DNA from: Posidoniimonas corsicana | Lineage (GTDB): Bacteria > Planctomycetota > Planctomycetia > Pirellulales > Lacipirellulaceae | Assembly: GCF_007859765.1 (NCBI RefSeq) | Contig: NZ_SIHJ01000003.1 | Span: 186,001 to 250,000, forward strand | Length of the DNA: 64,000 bases | Direction of reading: 5' to 3' | Part shown: positions 1-9,301 of the stretch, one piece after another | Position numbering within the stretch: the first letter of the stretch is position 1 | Layout: the number at the start of each line of letters is the position of its first letter | Notes under the pieces: model-generated | The model's database searches: none | Seen by the model: only the letters and a program-made list of their open reading frames with translations | Told to the model about the DNA's origin: nothing | Translations under genes and position numbers: made by a program

Positions 1-10
1 CGGTATCCCG

Positions 11-2854
11 CTACTCCGACAGCCTCAGCCCGGCGGGCAGGGACTCGCCGAAGGCGGATTGGCGTTCCTGGGCTTCCAGGGCGCCGCCGGTTTCGACGAG
101 CTGGACGAGGTGGTCATTCGCCTCATGGCGGCGCAGCCAGGCGAGCACCGCGTCGCGGCGCGGCTCGGCGATGTCGCGGTGGCGGTCGTCGGTGCGGCGG
201 GCGAGCTGCATCGCCGCGAAGTGGGCCACCGGCGGGTCGCCCGCCCAGTCCATGATCGCCTGCAGCCACCGCTCGGCGACCTCGGCCGGCACGACCGTGT
301 TTAAGGGGCCGTACAGCGGCTTGCGTTGCCCCAGCCGGCTGAGCGTCCAGACCATGTCGGCGGCGCGGGGCGCCAGCTTGCGTTTGGGCAGCAGCTCGGT
401 GATGGCGTCGCCCAGCTCGGTCTTGGCGGTGGTGGTCAGCAGCTCCAGCGCGCCGAGCAGCCGCCAGATCTCCGCGGTGCGGGTCGGGTCGAGCGCGGTG
501 CTCATCGCCTTGGCCTTGCCGCCGCTGTACCGCCGCCGCAGCGCCCGCACGTCCGCCAGCAGCGGCTCGGCCAGCCCCTGCTGCGGCCCGTCCGCCAGCC
601 CGCCGGCGAGCCGTCGCCAGAGGATCAGCGACTCGGGCAGCGAGGAGGGGAACGCCAGCTTGCCGCTCACCGCCCGCCAGGTCTGCGCGACGCGCCAGTC
701 GTCGACGGCGAAGCCGTATCCCGGGCGGAGCGAGTAGCCGACGAGGTTCAGCCACCGCGACTCGTGGGCGGCGGAGCGGCGGCGGCCCGGCTCGCATTCC
801 ATCAGCGTTTCCCACAGCCGCCGCAGCACGGAGGTGGGCCACTCGTGCTTCGGCAGGTCGAGCGCGGCGGTCAGGCTCTTCATCAGCTTCGACGGCGGCT
901 CGGCGGCGGACTCGCCGAACACGGCCTCGATCGCCGCGCGGGCGGCGGTCAGCAGCTCATCGTCGACAAACCCCTCGCCCTCGGCGGACGACTCGTGCGG
1001 CTTGAGGTCGGTCTCCGTGGTGGAGCGGACGTCGAACTGCAGCCGCCAGCTGCGCTGCGAGTCGACGCTGCGGCAGGAGAGCTCGAGCATGCCGATCTCC
1101 GACAGGTGCGCGTGCAGCCGCACTTTGGCGACCTGCGCGTCGGTCTTGCGGCTGGCGTGCAGCACGGTGCGGATGGGGGGCAGCGGGGTGAGCTCGGCCG
1201 GGTCGGCGCCGATCAGCTGGCCCGGCGCGTCGACCAGCCGCGTGCTCGACACGTAGATCGGGAACTCGACCGGCTCGGCGAGGGTGAGCTCGAACTCGAG
1301 GTCGCTGACCTCGAAGTCGTCACCCGCCTTGGCCACGCCCGGCGCCAGGCAGACGGCGCGCGGCGTCGGGCCGGCCACGCCCACGTAGTAGCTGCGGGCG
1401 AGCGTGGCGGTGATGCCGACGCCGTCGCCGCGGCGGACCATGCCGTAGTAGGCGGCGCCGCAGGCCACGGCCAGGTCGAGCTGCTGGCTGTCGAGCACCC
1501 GCGGCGTCCAGTCGGCGTCGGGGCCGGTGAACCACTCGCCAAGGGCCTCGACTAAGCGGTCGCGCAGCAGCGGCGACGCGAAGAACCCGCCGTTGAACAG
1601 CACCACGTCGGGCCGGGCCGGGTCGGCGGCGTCGGTGGGGCGGGCGCGGAGCGCGGGGAGCTCGTCACCGGTGTGGCGGTGGCAGGTCAGGAAGTGGGCC
1701 AGGTGGCGGGTGATGGCCGGGTCGGCGGCGAACGGCAGGCCGAAGTCCTGGAAGCCGGACTGGCCGCGCTGCGGCTGCGCGTCGAGGTCGACGCGCGGCA
1801 GGAAGCCGTCGACCAACAGCTTCGCGGCGTCGGTGCGGGTGACCTCGGCCTGCAGGCCGGCGGCGATCAGCTTCGACCCTGCCGCCGGCAGGTGGATGGT
1901 GAGCGACTCGGGCGCGTTGTCGGCGAGCAGGGTTTCTTTCACGCGGCGGGCGGAGCGGACGAGCGCCTCCCACTGCCGGCTCTCCAGCCGCCCGCCGGCG
2001 GCGAGCTGCGCCTCGACGCTCCGCGCGAGCGCCAGGTCCAGGTTGTCGCCGCCCAGCAGCAGGTGGTCGCCGACCGCGACGCGGTGGAACTCGAGGTCGC
2101 CGCTCTCCTGGTTCTCGCCGACGCGGATCAGGGTGAAGTCGCTGGTGCCGCCGCCGATGTCGCAGACCAGGATCTTCTGCCCCGGCGAGACCAGCTCGCG
2201 CCAGTCGTCCCGGTGGCGGTCGATCCAGGCGTGGAACGCGGCCTGCGGCTCTTCCAGCAGCACCACGCGTGGCAGGCCGGCCTGCTTGGCGGCGGCCAGC
2301 GTGAGCTCGCGGGCCACCTCGTCGAACGACGCCGGCAGCGTGATCACCAGGTCCTGCTCGGCCAGCGGGTGCTGGGGGAACCGATGATTCCACACGTCGT
2401 GCAGGTGGCGGAGCACGGCGGCCGCCGCGTCGACCGGCGAGAGCCGCTCGACGTCGGGGTCGCCCCGCCAGGGGAGCAGCGCCGCCGAGCGGTCGACGCC
2501 CGAGTGCGACAGCCACGACTTGGCCGAGCTGACGACCCGGCCCGGGCGGCTGGAGCTCTCGTCGCGGGCGAACGCGCCGACGGCCCACGGCTGGGGGGCG
2601 TCGCTCCAGGGGAGGGCGAACGCGTTGAACTGCTGCTCGGCGGCGGTCGCCTGGCAGAGGAACGATGGCAGCGTCGGGCGGTCGTCGACCTCGCCGGCCG
2701 CCACCACCTGCGGTAGCGGCAGCGTGCGGATCCGCCAGGGCGACTCCTTCGAGTCGACGTAGGCCAGCGCCGAGTTGGTGGTCCCGAGGTCGATGCCCAC
2801 GACGTACCGGCTGGTCGGAGCGCCGGCGGCGGGCTCGTGAGGCTGCGCGGTCAC
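11..2854 (-). CDS. Hsp70 family protein with long C-terminal extension (DUF3731-like)
   Basis: A 947-residue protein with an actin-like Hsp70 ATPase domain. The phosphate-1 motif GIDLGTTNS lies near residues 20-28, a phosphate-2 type CDIGGGTSDF near 233 and an adenosine-type loop VLFNGGFF near 420. Ordinary DnaK has about 630 residues. Here the canonical peptide-binding domain and EEVD-type tail are not evident, and about 300 residues of helix-rich sequence follow, resembling the DUF3731 region of planctomycete and proteobacterial DnaK-related proteins. It starts with GTG, whose GTGA overlaps the stop codon of the upstream Hsp70, indicating translational coupling. It probably acts in the cytoplasm as an ATP-driven client-binding protein; the client is unknown. 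No nucleotide exchange factor gene is adjacent. Confidence 0.88.
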   Translation of the reverse strand: MTAQPHEPAAGAPTSRYVVGIDLGTTNSALAYVDSKESPWRIRTLPLPQVVAAGEVDDRPTLPSFLCQATAAEQQFNAFALPWSDAPQPWAVGAFARDESSSRPGRVVSSAKSWLSHSGVDRSAALLPWRGDPDVERLSPVDAAAAVLRHLHDVWNHRFPQHPLAEQDLVITLPASFDEVARELTLAAAKQAGLPRVVLLEEPQAAFHAWIDRHRDDWRELVSPGQKILVCDIGGGTSDFTLIRVGENQESGDLEFHRVAVGDHLLLGGDNLDLALARSVEAQLAAGGRLESRQWEALVRSARRVKETLLADNAPESLTIHLPAAGSKLIAAGLQAEVTRTDAAKLLVDGFLPRVDLDAQPQRGQSGFQDFGLPFAADPAITRHLAHFLTCHRHTGDELPALRARPTDAADPARPDVVLFNGGFFASPLLRDRLVEALGEWFTGPDADWTPRVLDSQQLDLAVACGAAYYGMVRRGDGVGITATLARSYYVGVAGPTPRAVCLAPGVAKAGDDFEVSDLEFELTLAEPVEFPIYVSSTRLVDAPGQLIGADPAELTPLPPIRTVLHASRKTDAQVAKVRLHAHLSEIGMLELSCRSVDSQRSWRLQFDVRSTTETDLKPHESSAEGEGFVDDELLTAARAAIEAVFGESAAEPPSKLMKSLTAALDLPKHEWPTSVLRRLWETLMECEPGRRRSAAHESRWLNLVGYSLRPGYGFAVDDWRVAQTWRAVSGKLAFPSSLPESLILWRRLAGGLADGPQQGLAEPLLADVRALRRRYSGGKAKAMSTALDPTRTAEIWRLLGALELLTTTAKTELGDAITELLPKRKLAPRAADMVWTLSRLGQRKPLYGPLNTVVPAEVAERWLQAIMDWAGDPPVAHFAAMQLARRTDDRHRDIAEPRRDAVLAWLRRHEANDHLVQLVETGGALEAQERQSAFGESLPAGLRLSE

Positions 2855-4683
2855 GCCGGCGCCCCGTCGTTGGCTCCGTTTTCGGCCCCATTATCGGCAT
2901 CGTCGCGGATGCTGAACTCCAGCTTCCAGCGGCGGTCAGACGTGGTGCTCACGCACCACAGCTCGAACACGCCCAGCTCGGTGATGCGCGACTCGAAGCG
3001 GACCGGCACGTACGTGTCCTGGTCGTCGCCGTCGGCCTCGAGGGCCGTTTCCAGCGAGTCGGTTTCCGCCAGTTGGTCCTCGTCGATGTGGGGCAGCACG
3101 TCGCCGGGCTGGTCCTGCGGCCGCACGGCGGAGCTGAAGAACCGGAAGTGGGCCGGCTCGCCCAGCACCAGGCCGATCTCGCCGGAGGGCACCTCGGCCT
3201 CGGTGCCTTCCTCCATGCCGAAGGGCACCACACACAAGGCGCGCAGCGGGCGGGGCACGCCCGGGATGGCGAGGCCGGCGGTCTCGACCCCGACGTAGTA
3301 CGAGCGGGCCGTGCCGCCGCGGATCCGCATGCCGCCGTGGTGCTTGGTCCAGCCGTAGAACGCGGCGCCGCGGGCCACGGCGTAGGCCAGGTCGTGCTGG
3401 CCGGGCAGCTCCGCGACCGTGTGCCCCGCGGGCGACCAGTCGCGCAGCGCGCCGAGCACCAGCGAGCGGAGCGCGTCGGCCTTGAACACGCCGCCGTTGA
3501 ACAGCACGTGCGTGGGGTAGGCGGCTTCGCCCTGGTCGCCGGCGTGGGCGGTGAGGAACGCCGCCAGGTGCCGGGTGATCGCCACGTCGGACTCGAACGG
3601 CAGCCCGATGTCCTGGAAGCCGGACGCGCGCTGCCGCTGGGGCTTGTCGGTCAGCTGGCACGACGGGAAGAAGCCGCCCACCAGCAGCTCCGAAGCCAGG
3701 TCGGACGGCACGTCGACGCTGACGGTGCCGCCGATCACCTTGCTGCCGCGGCCGAGCACCGACACGCGGTGCGTCTCGGGCCCGTCGGAGTCGAGCAGGG
3801 CCTCCTTGGCGTCGCGGCAGGCGTGCCACAACGACACCGACTGCCACGCGTCGAGCTTGACGCCCTGCTCGCCGAACAGGCCGGCCACGCGGTGCGCGAG
3901 CGCCAGGTCCATGTTGTCGCCGCCGACCAACAGGTGGTCGCCCACGGCCAGGCGCCGCAGCTCGAGCTCGCCCCCCTCGTCGGTCACGTCGATCAGGGTC
4001 AGGTCGGTGGTGCCGCCGCCGACGTCGCACACCAGCAGCCGGTCGCCCGACTTGAGGTCCTTGCGCCAGGCGTCGCCGCGTTCGGCCAGCCACGCGTAGA
4101 GCGCCGCCTGCGGCTCCTCCAGCAGCACCAGGTCGGTCGGCAGGCCGGCCGCCTCGGCCGCCTCGCGGGTCAGCTGCCGCGCGGCCGCGTCGAACGACGC
4201 CGGCACCGTCAGCACGACCTGCTGGTCGCGCGCCGGCGCGTCGGGGAACGCGGCGTCCCAACTCGCGATCAGGTGTTCCACGTACCGCTGTGTGGCCGTG
4301 ACCGGCGAAACCGCGTCCACCTCCTTCGGCGCGCCGTACGGCAGGATCGGCTGCCGGCGGTCGACGCGGCTGTGCCCCAGCCACGACTTGGCGGCAACCA
4401 CGGTCCGGTCGGGCATCTCGGCGCTGCGCCGCCGCGCATACTCGCCCACGCAGTACCGGCGGCCGTTCTCCCACGGCACGTCCAGCCCGCCGGACTCGAC
4501 CTCGTGCAGCGGCGCCAGGTACAGGAACGACGGCAGCGCGCCGCGCTGCTCCACCGTGCTTGCCGCCACCAGCTGCGGCAGCTGCAGCAGCTGGACTTCG
4601 GGCTGCTCCGCGTCGAGCGGGACGTACGCCACCACGCTGTTGGTGGTGCCCAGGTCGACGCCAATCAGGTACTTAGCGCTCAT
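2851..4683 (-). CDS. Hsp70 family protein (second, shorter paralogue)
   Basis: A 610-residue Hsp70-like ATPase. It begins MSAKYLIGVDLGTTNS and carries a second phosphate motif CDVGGGTTDLTLIDV and a VLFNGGVF adenosine loop. The reading frame is open further upstream, but the ATG at 4683 puts the phosphate-1 loop at the usual N-terminal position and leaves 28 bases after the DUF2760 gene, so I chose it. The C-terminal part, after about residue 500, is short and lacks an obvious DnaK lid. It overlaps the next Hsp70 gene by 4 bases. The two paralogues share the order of motifs but differ in length, so they may form an unequal pair. A housekeeping DnaK is unlikely because no grpE or dnaJ lies in this operon. 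Confidence 0.88.
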   Translation of the reverse strand: MSAKYLIGVDLGTTNSVVAYVPLDAEQPEVQLLQLPQLVAASTVEQRGALPSFLYLAPLHEVESGGLDVPWENGRRYCVGEYARRRSAEMPDRTVVAAKSWLGHSRVDRRQPILPYGAPKEVDAVSPVTATQRYVEHLIASWDAAFPDAPARDQQVVLTVPASFDAAARQLTREAAEAAGLPTDLVLLEEPQAALYAWLAERGDAWRKDLKSGDRLLVCDVGGGTTDLTLIDVTDEGGELELRRLAVGDHLLVGGDNMDLALAHRVAGLFGEQGVKLDAWQSVSLWHACRDAKEALLDSDGPETHRVSVLGRGSKVIGGTVSVDVPSDLASELLVGGFFPSCQLTDKPQRQRASGFQDIGLPFESDVAITRHLAAFLTAHAGDQGEAAYPTHVLFNGGVFKADALRSLVLGALRDWSPAGHTVAELPGQHDLAYAVARGAAFYGWTKHHGGMRIRGGTARSYYVGVETAGLAIPGVPRPLRALCVVPFGMEEGTEAEVPSGEIGLVLGEPAHFRFFSSAVRPQDQPGDVLPHIDEDQLAETDSLETALEADGDDQDTYVPVRFESRITELGVFELWCVSTTSDRRWKLEFSIRDDADNGAENGANDGAPA

Positions 4684-4711
4684 CGTTGTGGTCGGCTCGG
4701 TCGTCCGCGAT

Positions 4712-5254
4712 TCAGGTGACTTCGATCTCGGCGGGCGCGACAACCAGGGCCGCGTCGGGGCTGCCGGTCCAGGACGCGATCTCGCACTTCGTGGCGACCC
4801 AGCCCGCGTGCACCAGCGTGCCGGTGACCGGCGGCTGCTGCGAGAGGTTGCCCGTCAGCCGCAGCCGCCGGGTGTCGTAGTCGGCGGGCGCCTGGTAGGG
4901 CTCGCCCTCCGCCACGTCGGCGACCGGCGCCAGGGCGAACACGCGGTCGAGCACCTTGCCGCAGTCCGAGAGCACTTCCCGCGCGGCGGCGCCGATCTGC
5001 GCGTCGGAGTACCCGTCGAGCGACTCGCTGACCAGGTCGACGAACCGGGCCTCGCGCTGCAGGGTCGCCAGCAGGGCGATGGCGTCGCTCCGGCCGGTCT
5101 CGGCGGGTGGGGGGGCGACGGCCGGGCCTTCGGCGGGCGGCGGCAGCTCCGCCTGCGGAGCGGATGCGCCGTCATCGAGCTGCTGGATCGTCTTCCCGAA
5201 GTCGGCGTCGAATAGCACCCGCGCAAAGCAGCGGAGTGCAAGCATGAGTCGCAT
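4712..5254 (-). CDS. DUF2760 domain-containing protein
   Basis: A 180-residue protein, first gene of the operon with two Hsp70s. The start at 5254 (MRLMLALRCFARVLF) gives a hydrophobic amphipathic N-terminus; an in-frame extension to 5308 is proline-rich and unconvincing. The middle is Ala/Pro-rich, and the C-terminal half (DLVSESLDGYSDAQIGAAAR onward, then a small beta-rich part ending ALVVAPAEIEV) matches my recollection of DUF2760. That family is known mainly from its conserved position beside Hsp70 genes, and its biochemical role is unknown. The context implies a dedicated partner or client of the downstream Hsp70s. Confidence 0.75.
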   Translation of the reverse strand: MRLMLALRCFARVLFDADFGKTIQQLDDGASAPQAELPPPAEGPAVAPPPAETGRSDAIALLATLQREARFVDLVSESLDGYSDAQIGAAAREVLSDCGKVLDRVFALAPVADVAEGEPYQAPADYDTRRLRLTGNLSQQPPVTGTLVHAGWVATKCEIASWTGSPDAALVVAPAEIEVT

Positions 5255-5362
5255 AGTGGTTTCCTGGGCGGGGCCGTCGTGGCCGGGCGGCGGTAGTCGG
5301 AGCCTCATCGTACCATTTGAAGCCGCCAGCGATCAGGCCTCGCCGGGGCGCTGTGGCCGCGG

Positions 5363-5391
5363 CTGACGGCCGCAGCTCAATCCGCTAGAGT
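5363..5391 (+). promoter_or_regulatory. Candidate sigma-70 type promoter for the SpoIIE phosphatase gene
   Basis: CTGACG at 5363-5368 and TAGAGT at 5386-5391 are separated by 17 bases, with predicted transcription start near 5398 and a leader of about 34 bases. Matches to TTGACA/TATAAT are partial, so this is a weak call made by eye. Confidence 0.35.
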
Positions 5392-5431
5392 AGCCCGCAA
5401 GCCCGCCCCAGCTCCCGCCTGCAGCCTTGCA

Positions 5432-7396
5432 ATGCCGACCCGACTGTCGATCAACCTCCTGGCGCCCGTCCTGTTTGGAGTCCCCGTGCTGGCCGTGGGG
5501 CTGTGGCTCTCGTTGGCCTGGAATGCGCAGTCCAAACGGGCGGTGGCCGAGTTGGCGGAGCAGGGCATCCAGCAGATCCACCAGTCGGCGTCGACCAAGA
5601 TCACCGACGTGCTCTCGACGCCGGTGCAGGTCTGCCGAGTGAACGAGCACCTGGTGGCCTCTGGGTTGCTGCCGCTGGACGACCTGCCCGCCTGGCGGCC
5701 GACCATCCTGCGTCAGGCCGAGGCGTTCGACACGCTCAGCTCCATCGCGTGGGGCGGTGCAGACGGCCGCTCCGCGTGGGTCACCCGCTACGCGGACGGG
5801 TCGGCCTACTGGGCCCTGAAGGCCGACGGTGACGCCCCGACCATGCAGGAGTGGCGGCTCGGCGCCGACGGCCAACCGACCGATGCGCAGGCCAAGACTT
5901 TCGACTTTGACGTGGGTCAGCGCCCCTGGTTCACGACCCCGCGCGACGCCGGCGGTTCGGCGTGGAGCGCCCCGTACGTCTGGGTCGGGGGCGTCGACAG
6001 CAGCGGCGTCACCCTGGGCATCTCGTACGGCATCCCCCTGTACGGCGACAGCGGCGAGTTTATCGGGGTCGTCGACGCCGACTTCTCCCTCAACGACCTG
6101 TCGGAGTACCTGGGTCGGCAGTCGATCGGCAAGACCGGCGTCGCGGCGTTGCTCTCGCCCGATGGGCGGCTGCTGGCGACCTCCGCCGACGCGGCGGTCG
6201 CAACGCAGGACGGCGGGCTGGTCCGGCTGGCCGACAGCGACAACCCGCTGCTGGCCGCGGCGGGCGGCGTGATCGAGCAACGCGACGGCGCCGCCGACGC
6301 GCTCGTGCCGCTGCTCGACGAACCGCACTACGTCACGACCTCGCGGGTAGGCGACGGCGTGGGGCTCGACTGGACGCTCGTGACGATCGTCCCCGAGAGC
6401 GACTTCACCGCCCACATCGAACGCGAGTACTCGCGGAGCTGGCTGACCAGCCTGATCGCGATGTCGCTGGCGGTCGCCATCGGCCTGTTCGCCGCCCGCT
6501 GGCTGGTGCGCCCGCTCAACCAGCTGGTGACCGCGGTGCGGCGGATCGGCCAGGGCGACCTCGACACGCAGATCGAGGTCCGGCACGCTCCGGAGTACGT
6601 CAACCTGGCGGCCGAGGTGAACCGGATGGCCGCCGGGCTTCAGGACCGCATGCGGATGCAGAAGTCGCTCTCGCTGGCCATGGAGGTGCAACGCAACCTG
6701 CTGCCGACCGACTCGCCCGAACTGCCCGGCCTGGAGATCGCCGGCCACAGCACCTACTGCGACGAGACCGGCGGCGACTACTACGACTTCCTGGACGTCT
6801 CGGGCAGCGACCAGCACACGGCCGTGCTCGTCATCGGCGACGTCATGGGGCACGGCGTCGCCGCGGCGCTGCTGATGGCCACCGCCCGCGGCATCCTCCG
6901 CAGCCGCTCGGCCGTGCCCGGCTCGCTGGCCGACTTCCTTACCCACCTCAACGACATGCTGGTTGAGGACACGCAGGGCGAGCGGTTCATGACCATGCTG
7001 CTGGTGACCGTGTCGTCCAAGACGCACGAGCTGCGGTGGGCTTCCGCCGGCCACGGTCCGCCCATGATCTACGACCCCACCAAAGACACCTTCTTCGACC
7101 TCGAGGGCGGCGGGCTGCCGCTCGGGCTGATGGACGGCGAGGACTACGAGGAGTACCAGCTGCCGCCGGTCGGTCCCGGCTCGGTGATCTTCGTCGCGAC
7201 CGACGGCCTGGAAGAAACGATGAACGCCCGGCACGAACAGTTCGGCATCGAACGGCTGCAATCGCTCGTGCGCGAGAACGCGGCCAAGCCGGCCGAACAG
7301 ATCAGCCAGACCATCCGCCAGGCGATCGCGACCTACCGCGGCGCGGTGTCACAAGCAGACGACCTGACGTTTGTCGTGGCGAAGGTGCTGGACTGA
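5432..7396 (+). CDS. Cache-HAMP-SpoIIE (PP2C-type) serine phosphatase
   Basis: A 654-residue membrane receptor-phosphatase. An N-terminal membrane segment (about residues 8-30) is followed by an extracytoplasmic sensor of double-Cache type (about 35-330, with a typical YGIPLYGDSGEFIGVVDADFS stretch). Then come a second membrane segment (about 336-358), a HAMP linker (about 356-410) and a SpoIIE/RsbU-type PP2C domain (about 420-650). Metal-binding motifs GGDYYDF and IGDVMGHGVAAAL are intact, and the C-terminus has DDLTFVVAKV. Such proteins dephosphorylate anti-sigma-factor antagonists in partner-switching cascades in response to a periplasmic ligand. No STAS or anti-sigma gene is adjacent, so the target must be encoded elsewhere. 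Confidence 0.92.
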   Translation: MPTRLSINLLAPVLFGVPVLAVGLWLSLAWNAQSKRAVAELAEQGIQQIHQSASTKITDVLSTPVQVCRVNEHLVASGLLPLDDLPAWRPTILRQAEAFDTLSSIAWGGADGRSAWVTRYADGSAYWALKADGDAPTMQEWRLGADGQPTDAQAKTFDFDVGQRPWFTTPRDAGGSAWSAPYVWVGGVDSSGVTLGISYGIPLYGDSGEFIGVVDADFSLNDLSEYLGRQSIGKTGVAALLSPDGRLLATSADAAVATQDGGLVRLADSDNPLLAAAGGVIEQRDGAADALVPLLDEPHYVTTSRVGDGVGLDWTLVTIVPESDFTAHIEREYSRSWLTSLIAMSLAVAIGLFAARWLVRPLNQLVTAVRRIGQGDLDTQIEVRHAPEYVNLAAEVNRMAAGLQDRMRMQKSLSLAMEVQRNLLPTDSPELPGLEIAGHSTYCDETGGDYYDFLDVSGSDQHTAVLVIGDVMGHGVAAALLMATARGILRSRSAVPGSLADFLTHLNDMLVEDTQGERFMTMLLVTVSSKTHELRWASAGHGPPMIYDPTKDTFFDLEGGGLPLGLMDGEDYEEYQLPPVGPGSVIFVATDGLEETMNARHEQFGIERLQSLVRENAAKPAEQISQTIRQAIATYRGAVSQADDLTFVVAKVLD

Positions 7397-7416
7397 CGGC
7401 GCCCTGCCCCGGCGCG

Positions 7417-8124
7417 TCACCAGTCTTCCCGCGCGGCGATCGCCACGGCGGAGGTTTCAATCCGCAGGATTGTGCGGCCGAGCGACAGCCGCGACCAGCC
7501 GGCCGCTTCGGCCGCGGCGACCTCGGTGTCGCTGAAGCCGCCCTCGGGGCCGATCAGCCGCCACGCCTCGGTGGCGCCGCCGGCTGTGGAGTCGGCCGCC
7601 GGTTGGTCGGCGCCCTCGCCGGGGTGGGCGATCCGCCGGCTGGCGGTCGGGGGCGCGAGCGTGAGCGCGGCCTCGAAGGGAACCGGCTCGTCGATGGTCA
7701 TCAGCACGTTGCGGCCGCACTGCTTGGAGGCCTCAATCACGCCGCGGCGGAGCTTGTCGAGCGCCCCGCCCGACAGCTTCGCGACGCTCCGCTCGGTGAC
7801 CAGCGGGACGAGCCGTGTGACGCCCAGCTCGGTCAGCTTCTCCACCAGGTACTTCTGGCGGTCGCCCTTGGGCAGCGCCACGCCCAGCACCAGCGGCCGC
7901 GGGCGTTCGCGGTCCACGTCGCGGCGTGCTAGCACGCGGGCGTCGACCGTGGACCGCGTGCTGGCGGCCACCTCCGCGTCGAACTCGGCGCCGGACCCGT
8001 CGAACAGCGTGATCGCGTCTCCTGGCTTGGCCCGCATCACGTGCAGCAGGTGGTGGGCCTCACTGCCGGCGAGCTGGGCTGTATCGCCGGTGATCGGCTG
8101 TTCGCAGAAGAAACGTTCGCTCAC
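7417..8124 (-). CDS. rsmE: 16S rRNA (uracil-1498-N3)-methyltransferase RsmE
   Basis: A 235-residue SPOUT-class methyltransferase of normal length. It has the N-terminal PUA-like part (ERFFCEQPITGDTAQLAGSE, HHLLHVMRAKPGD), the central LGVALPKGDRQKYLVEKLTE stretch and the trefoil-knot motifs LIGPEGGFSDTEV and LSLGRTILRIETSAVAI that bind S-adenosylmethionine. RsmE methylates N3 of U1498 in the decoding region of 16S rRNA. The start is GTG. It is convergent with the phosphatase gene, ending 20 bases away. A low-complexity Gly/Ala/Asp stretch sits just before the LIGPEGG motif, apparently a lineage-specific loop. Confidence 0.93.
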   Translation of the reverse strand: MSERFFCEQPITGDTAQLAGSEAHHLLHVMRAKPGDAITLFDGSGAEFDAEVAASTRSTVDARVLARRDVDRERPRPLVLGVALPKGDRQKYLVEKLTELGVTRLVPLVTERSVAKLSGGALDKLRRGVIEASKQCGRNVLMTIDEPVPFEAALTLAPPTASRRIAHPGEGADQPAADSTAGGATEAWRLIGPEGGFSDTEVAAAEAAGWSRLSLGRTILRIETSAVAIAAREDW

Positions 8125-8167
8125 GGCAGCGTATCAGAGCAGGGGTGGTTGAACTCAGGTGTTGATC

Positions 8168-8247
8168 GTAGCCCCCGGCTCTGCCGGGGGATTGAATCAT
8201 GGCAACACTTTGCACCTATGCTGTCTCCCAGCAGAGCCGGGGGCTAC
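8168..8247. repeat. REP-like hairpin pair, family A (GTAG + CCCCCGGC hairpin, inverted pair)
   Basis: GTAG at 8168-8171 is followed by the perfect hairpin CCCCCGGC-TCT-GCCGGGGG (8172-8190). After a 34-base spacer comes an inverted copy, CTCCCAGC-AGA-GCCGGGGG-CTAC (8225-8247). The unit is a head-to-head pair of short palindromes, each with GTAG at its 5' foot. It lies between rsmE and the ExeA-like ATPase in a 280-base spacer. A related but degenerate copy lies at about 12422-12444. Confidence 0.75.
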
Positions 8248-8404
8248 GAGCCGATCAACGGGACGGCCCGCACAATGCTCGCCCATGCTAGCAAGCGTCC
8301 CGCGGCGCCAGTTGGCGTTGAGTCGGCACGCCGGCAGCGCCGATTATGACGAACAGCCCCGCCCGCGCGCAGGCGCCGGGCCGACTCCTCCGTGGGAACC
8401 AAGC

Positions 8405-9220
8405 ATGTACCTGAAGCACTGGCAGCTGGACTACTCGCCGTTTGGCACGACCATCGACCCCACGCGGGCGTACCCCTCGGAGGCGTTGGAGGAGGCCGCC
8501 GCGCGGATCCAGTACCTGGTGGGCGAGCGGCGGCGGGTGGGCGTGCTGCTGGGCGAGCGGGGGCTGGGCAAGACCGCCACGCTGGCCGCCACCCAGCTTC
8601 GGCTGCAGCGGGCGGGCGCCGCGGTGTGCCGGGTCGACGCGTATGGGTTGTCCCGCCGCGAGCTGCTGTGGCAGGCGGCCGAGGGCCTGCAGGCCGGGCC
8701 CGACCCGACCGACGACGAGGCGCGGCTGTGGCGGCGGCTGTCGGACCGCGCGCGGCACCTCAAGTGGCAGAACCTCGACGCGGTGCTGATGCTGGACGAC
8801 GCCGACCAGCTGGGCGCCGACCTGATGCGGCAGCTGGTGCGCCTGCTGCGGCTGGACCCCGAGGCCGACTCGCGCTGGACCGTGGTCCTGGCGACCGACC
8901 CGGAGCGGCTGGCCCGGCTCGACGAGGCCGTGCTGCACGCCATCGACCTGCGGATCGACCTCTACCCCTGGACGCTGGACGACGCCGCCGGCTTCGTGCA
9001 GAACGCGCTGTTTGAAGCCGGACGCACGGCGCCCGTCTTCGACGACGACGCCATCGCCCGCCTGCACGAGCTGACCGCCGGCGTGCCGCGGCACGTGGTC
9101 CGGCTGGCCGACTTCGCGCTGGTGGCCGGCGCCGGCGCGGGCGCCGAAGCGATTGACGCCGGCATCGTCGAGCAGGCGTTCGAGGAGATCAGCTGGTCGC
9201 CGCCGGTCGCGGCGGGGTAG
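8405..9220 (+). CDS. ExeA-like AAA+ ATPase
   Basis: A 271-residue P-loop ATPase. The ATG at 8405 starts MYLKHWQLDYSPFG, the hallmark N-terminus of ExeA/GspA-type ATPases (compare YxxxFGxxxxPF); the longer open frame upstream is low-complexity and runs through a repeat, so I reject it. Walker A GERGLGKT is at about 50-57, Walker B VLMLDDAD at about 127-134, and a sensor-type segment VVLATDPERL follows. ExeA proteins use ATP to help place the secretin in the outer membrane, usually with a peptidoglycan-binding domain that is absent here. No type II secretion genes are adjacent; the Tad/pseudopilin genes lie 50 kb away. Confidence 0.8.
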   Translation: MYLKHWQLDYSPFGTTIDPTRAYPSEALEEAAARIQYLVGERRRVGVLLGERGLGKTATLAATQLRLQRAGAAVCRVDAYGLSRRELLWQAAEGLQAGPDPTDDEARLWRRLSDRARHLKWQNLDAVLMLDDADQLGADLMRQLVRLLRLDPEADSRWTVVLATDPERLARLDEAVLHAIDLRIDLYPWTLDDAAGFVQNALFEAGRTAPVFDDDAIARLHELTAGVPRHVVRLADFALVAGAGAGAEAIDAGIVEQAFEEISWSPPVAAG

Positions 9221-9261
9221 GGCGGCGCGGATTCGACGGCGTCACGGCCGACGCTGCGCGG

Positions 9262-9267
9262 TACAAT
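9262..9267 (+). promoter_or_regulatory. Candidate -10 element for the DUF4404 gene
   Basis: TACAAT lies 35 bases before the ATG at 9302. No convincing -35 is visible at normal spacing. The same TACAAT form occurs before other genes in the window, for example at 38912 and 50925. Confidence 0.3.
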
Positions 9268-9301
9268 AGGCCAGACCCCGAACCGCACCCCAGGCGCCCC
9301 C

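Noticed and set aside
2665-4719. 684-aa plus-strand frame over the second Hsp70 gene
   Set aside because: Antisense shadow of an Hsp70 with intact motifs; composition is abnormal.
8168-8247. Interpreting the family A pair as a simple terminator
   Set aside because: Both arms have a GTAG foot, are arranged as an inverted pair with a 34-base spacer, and no T-tract follows; a repeat element explains it better, though a terminator function is not excluded.
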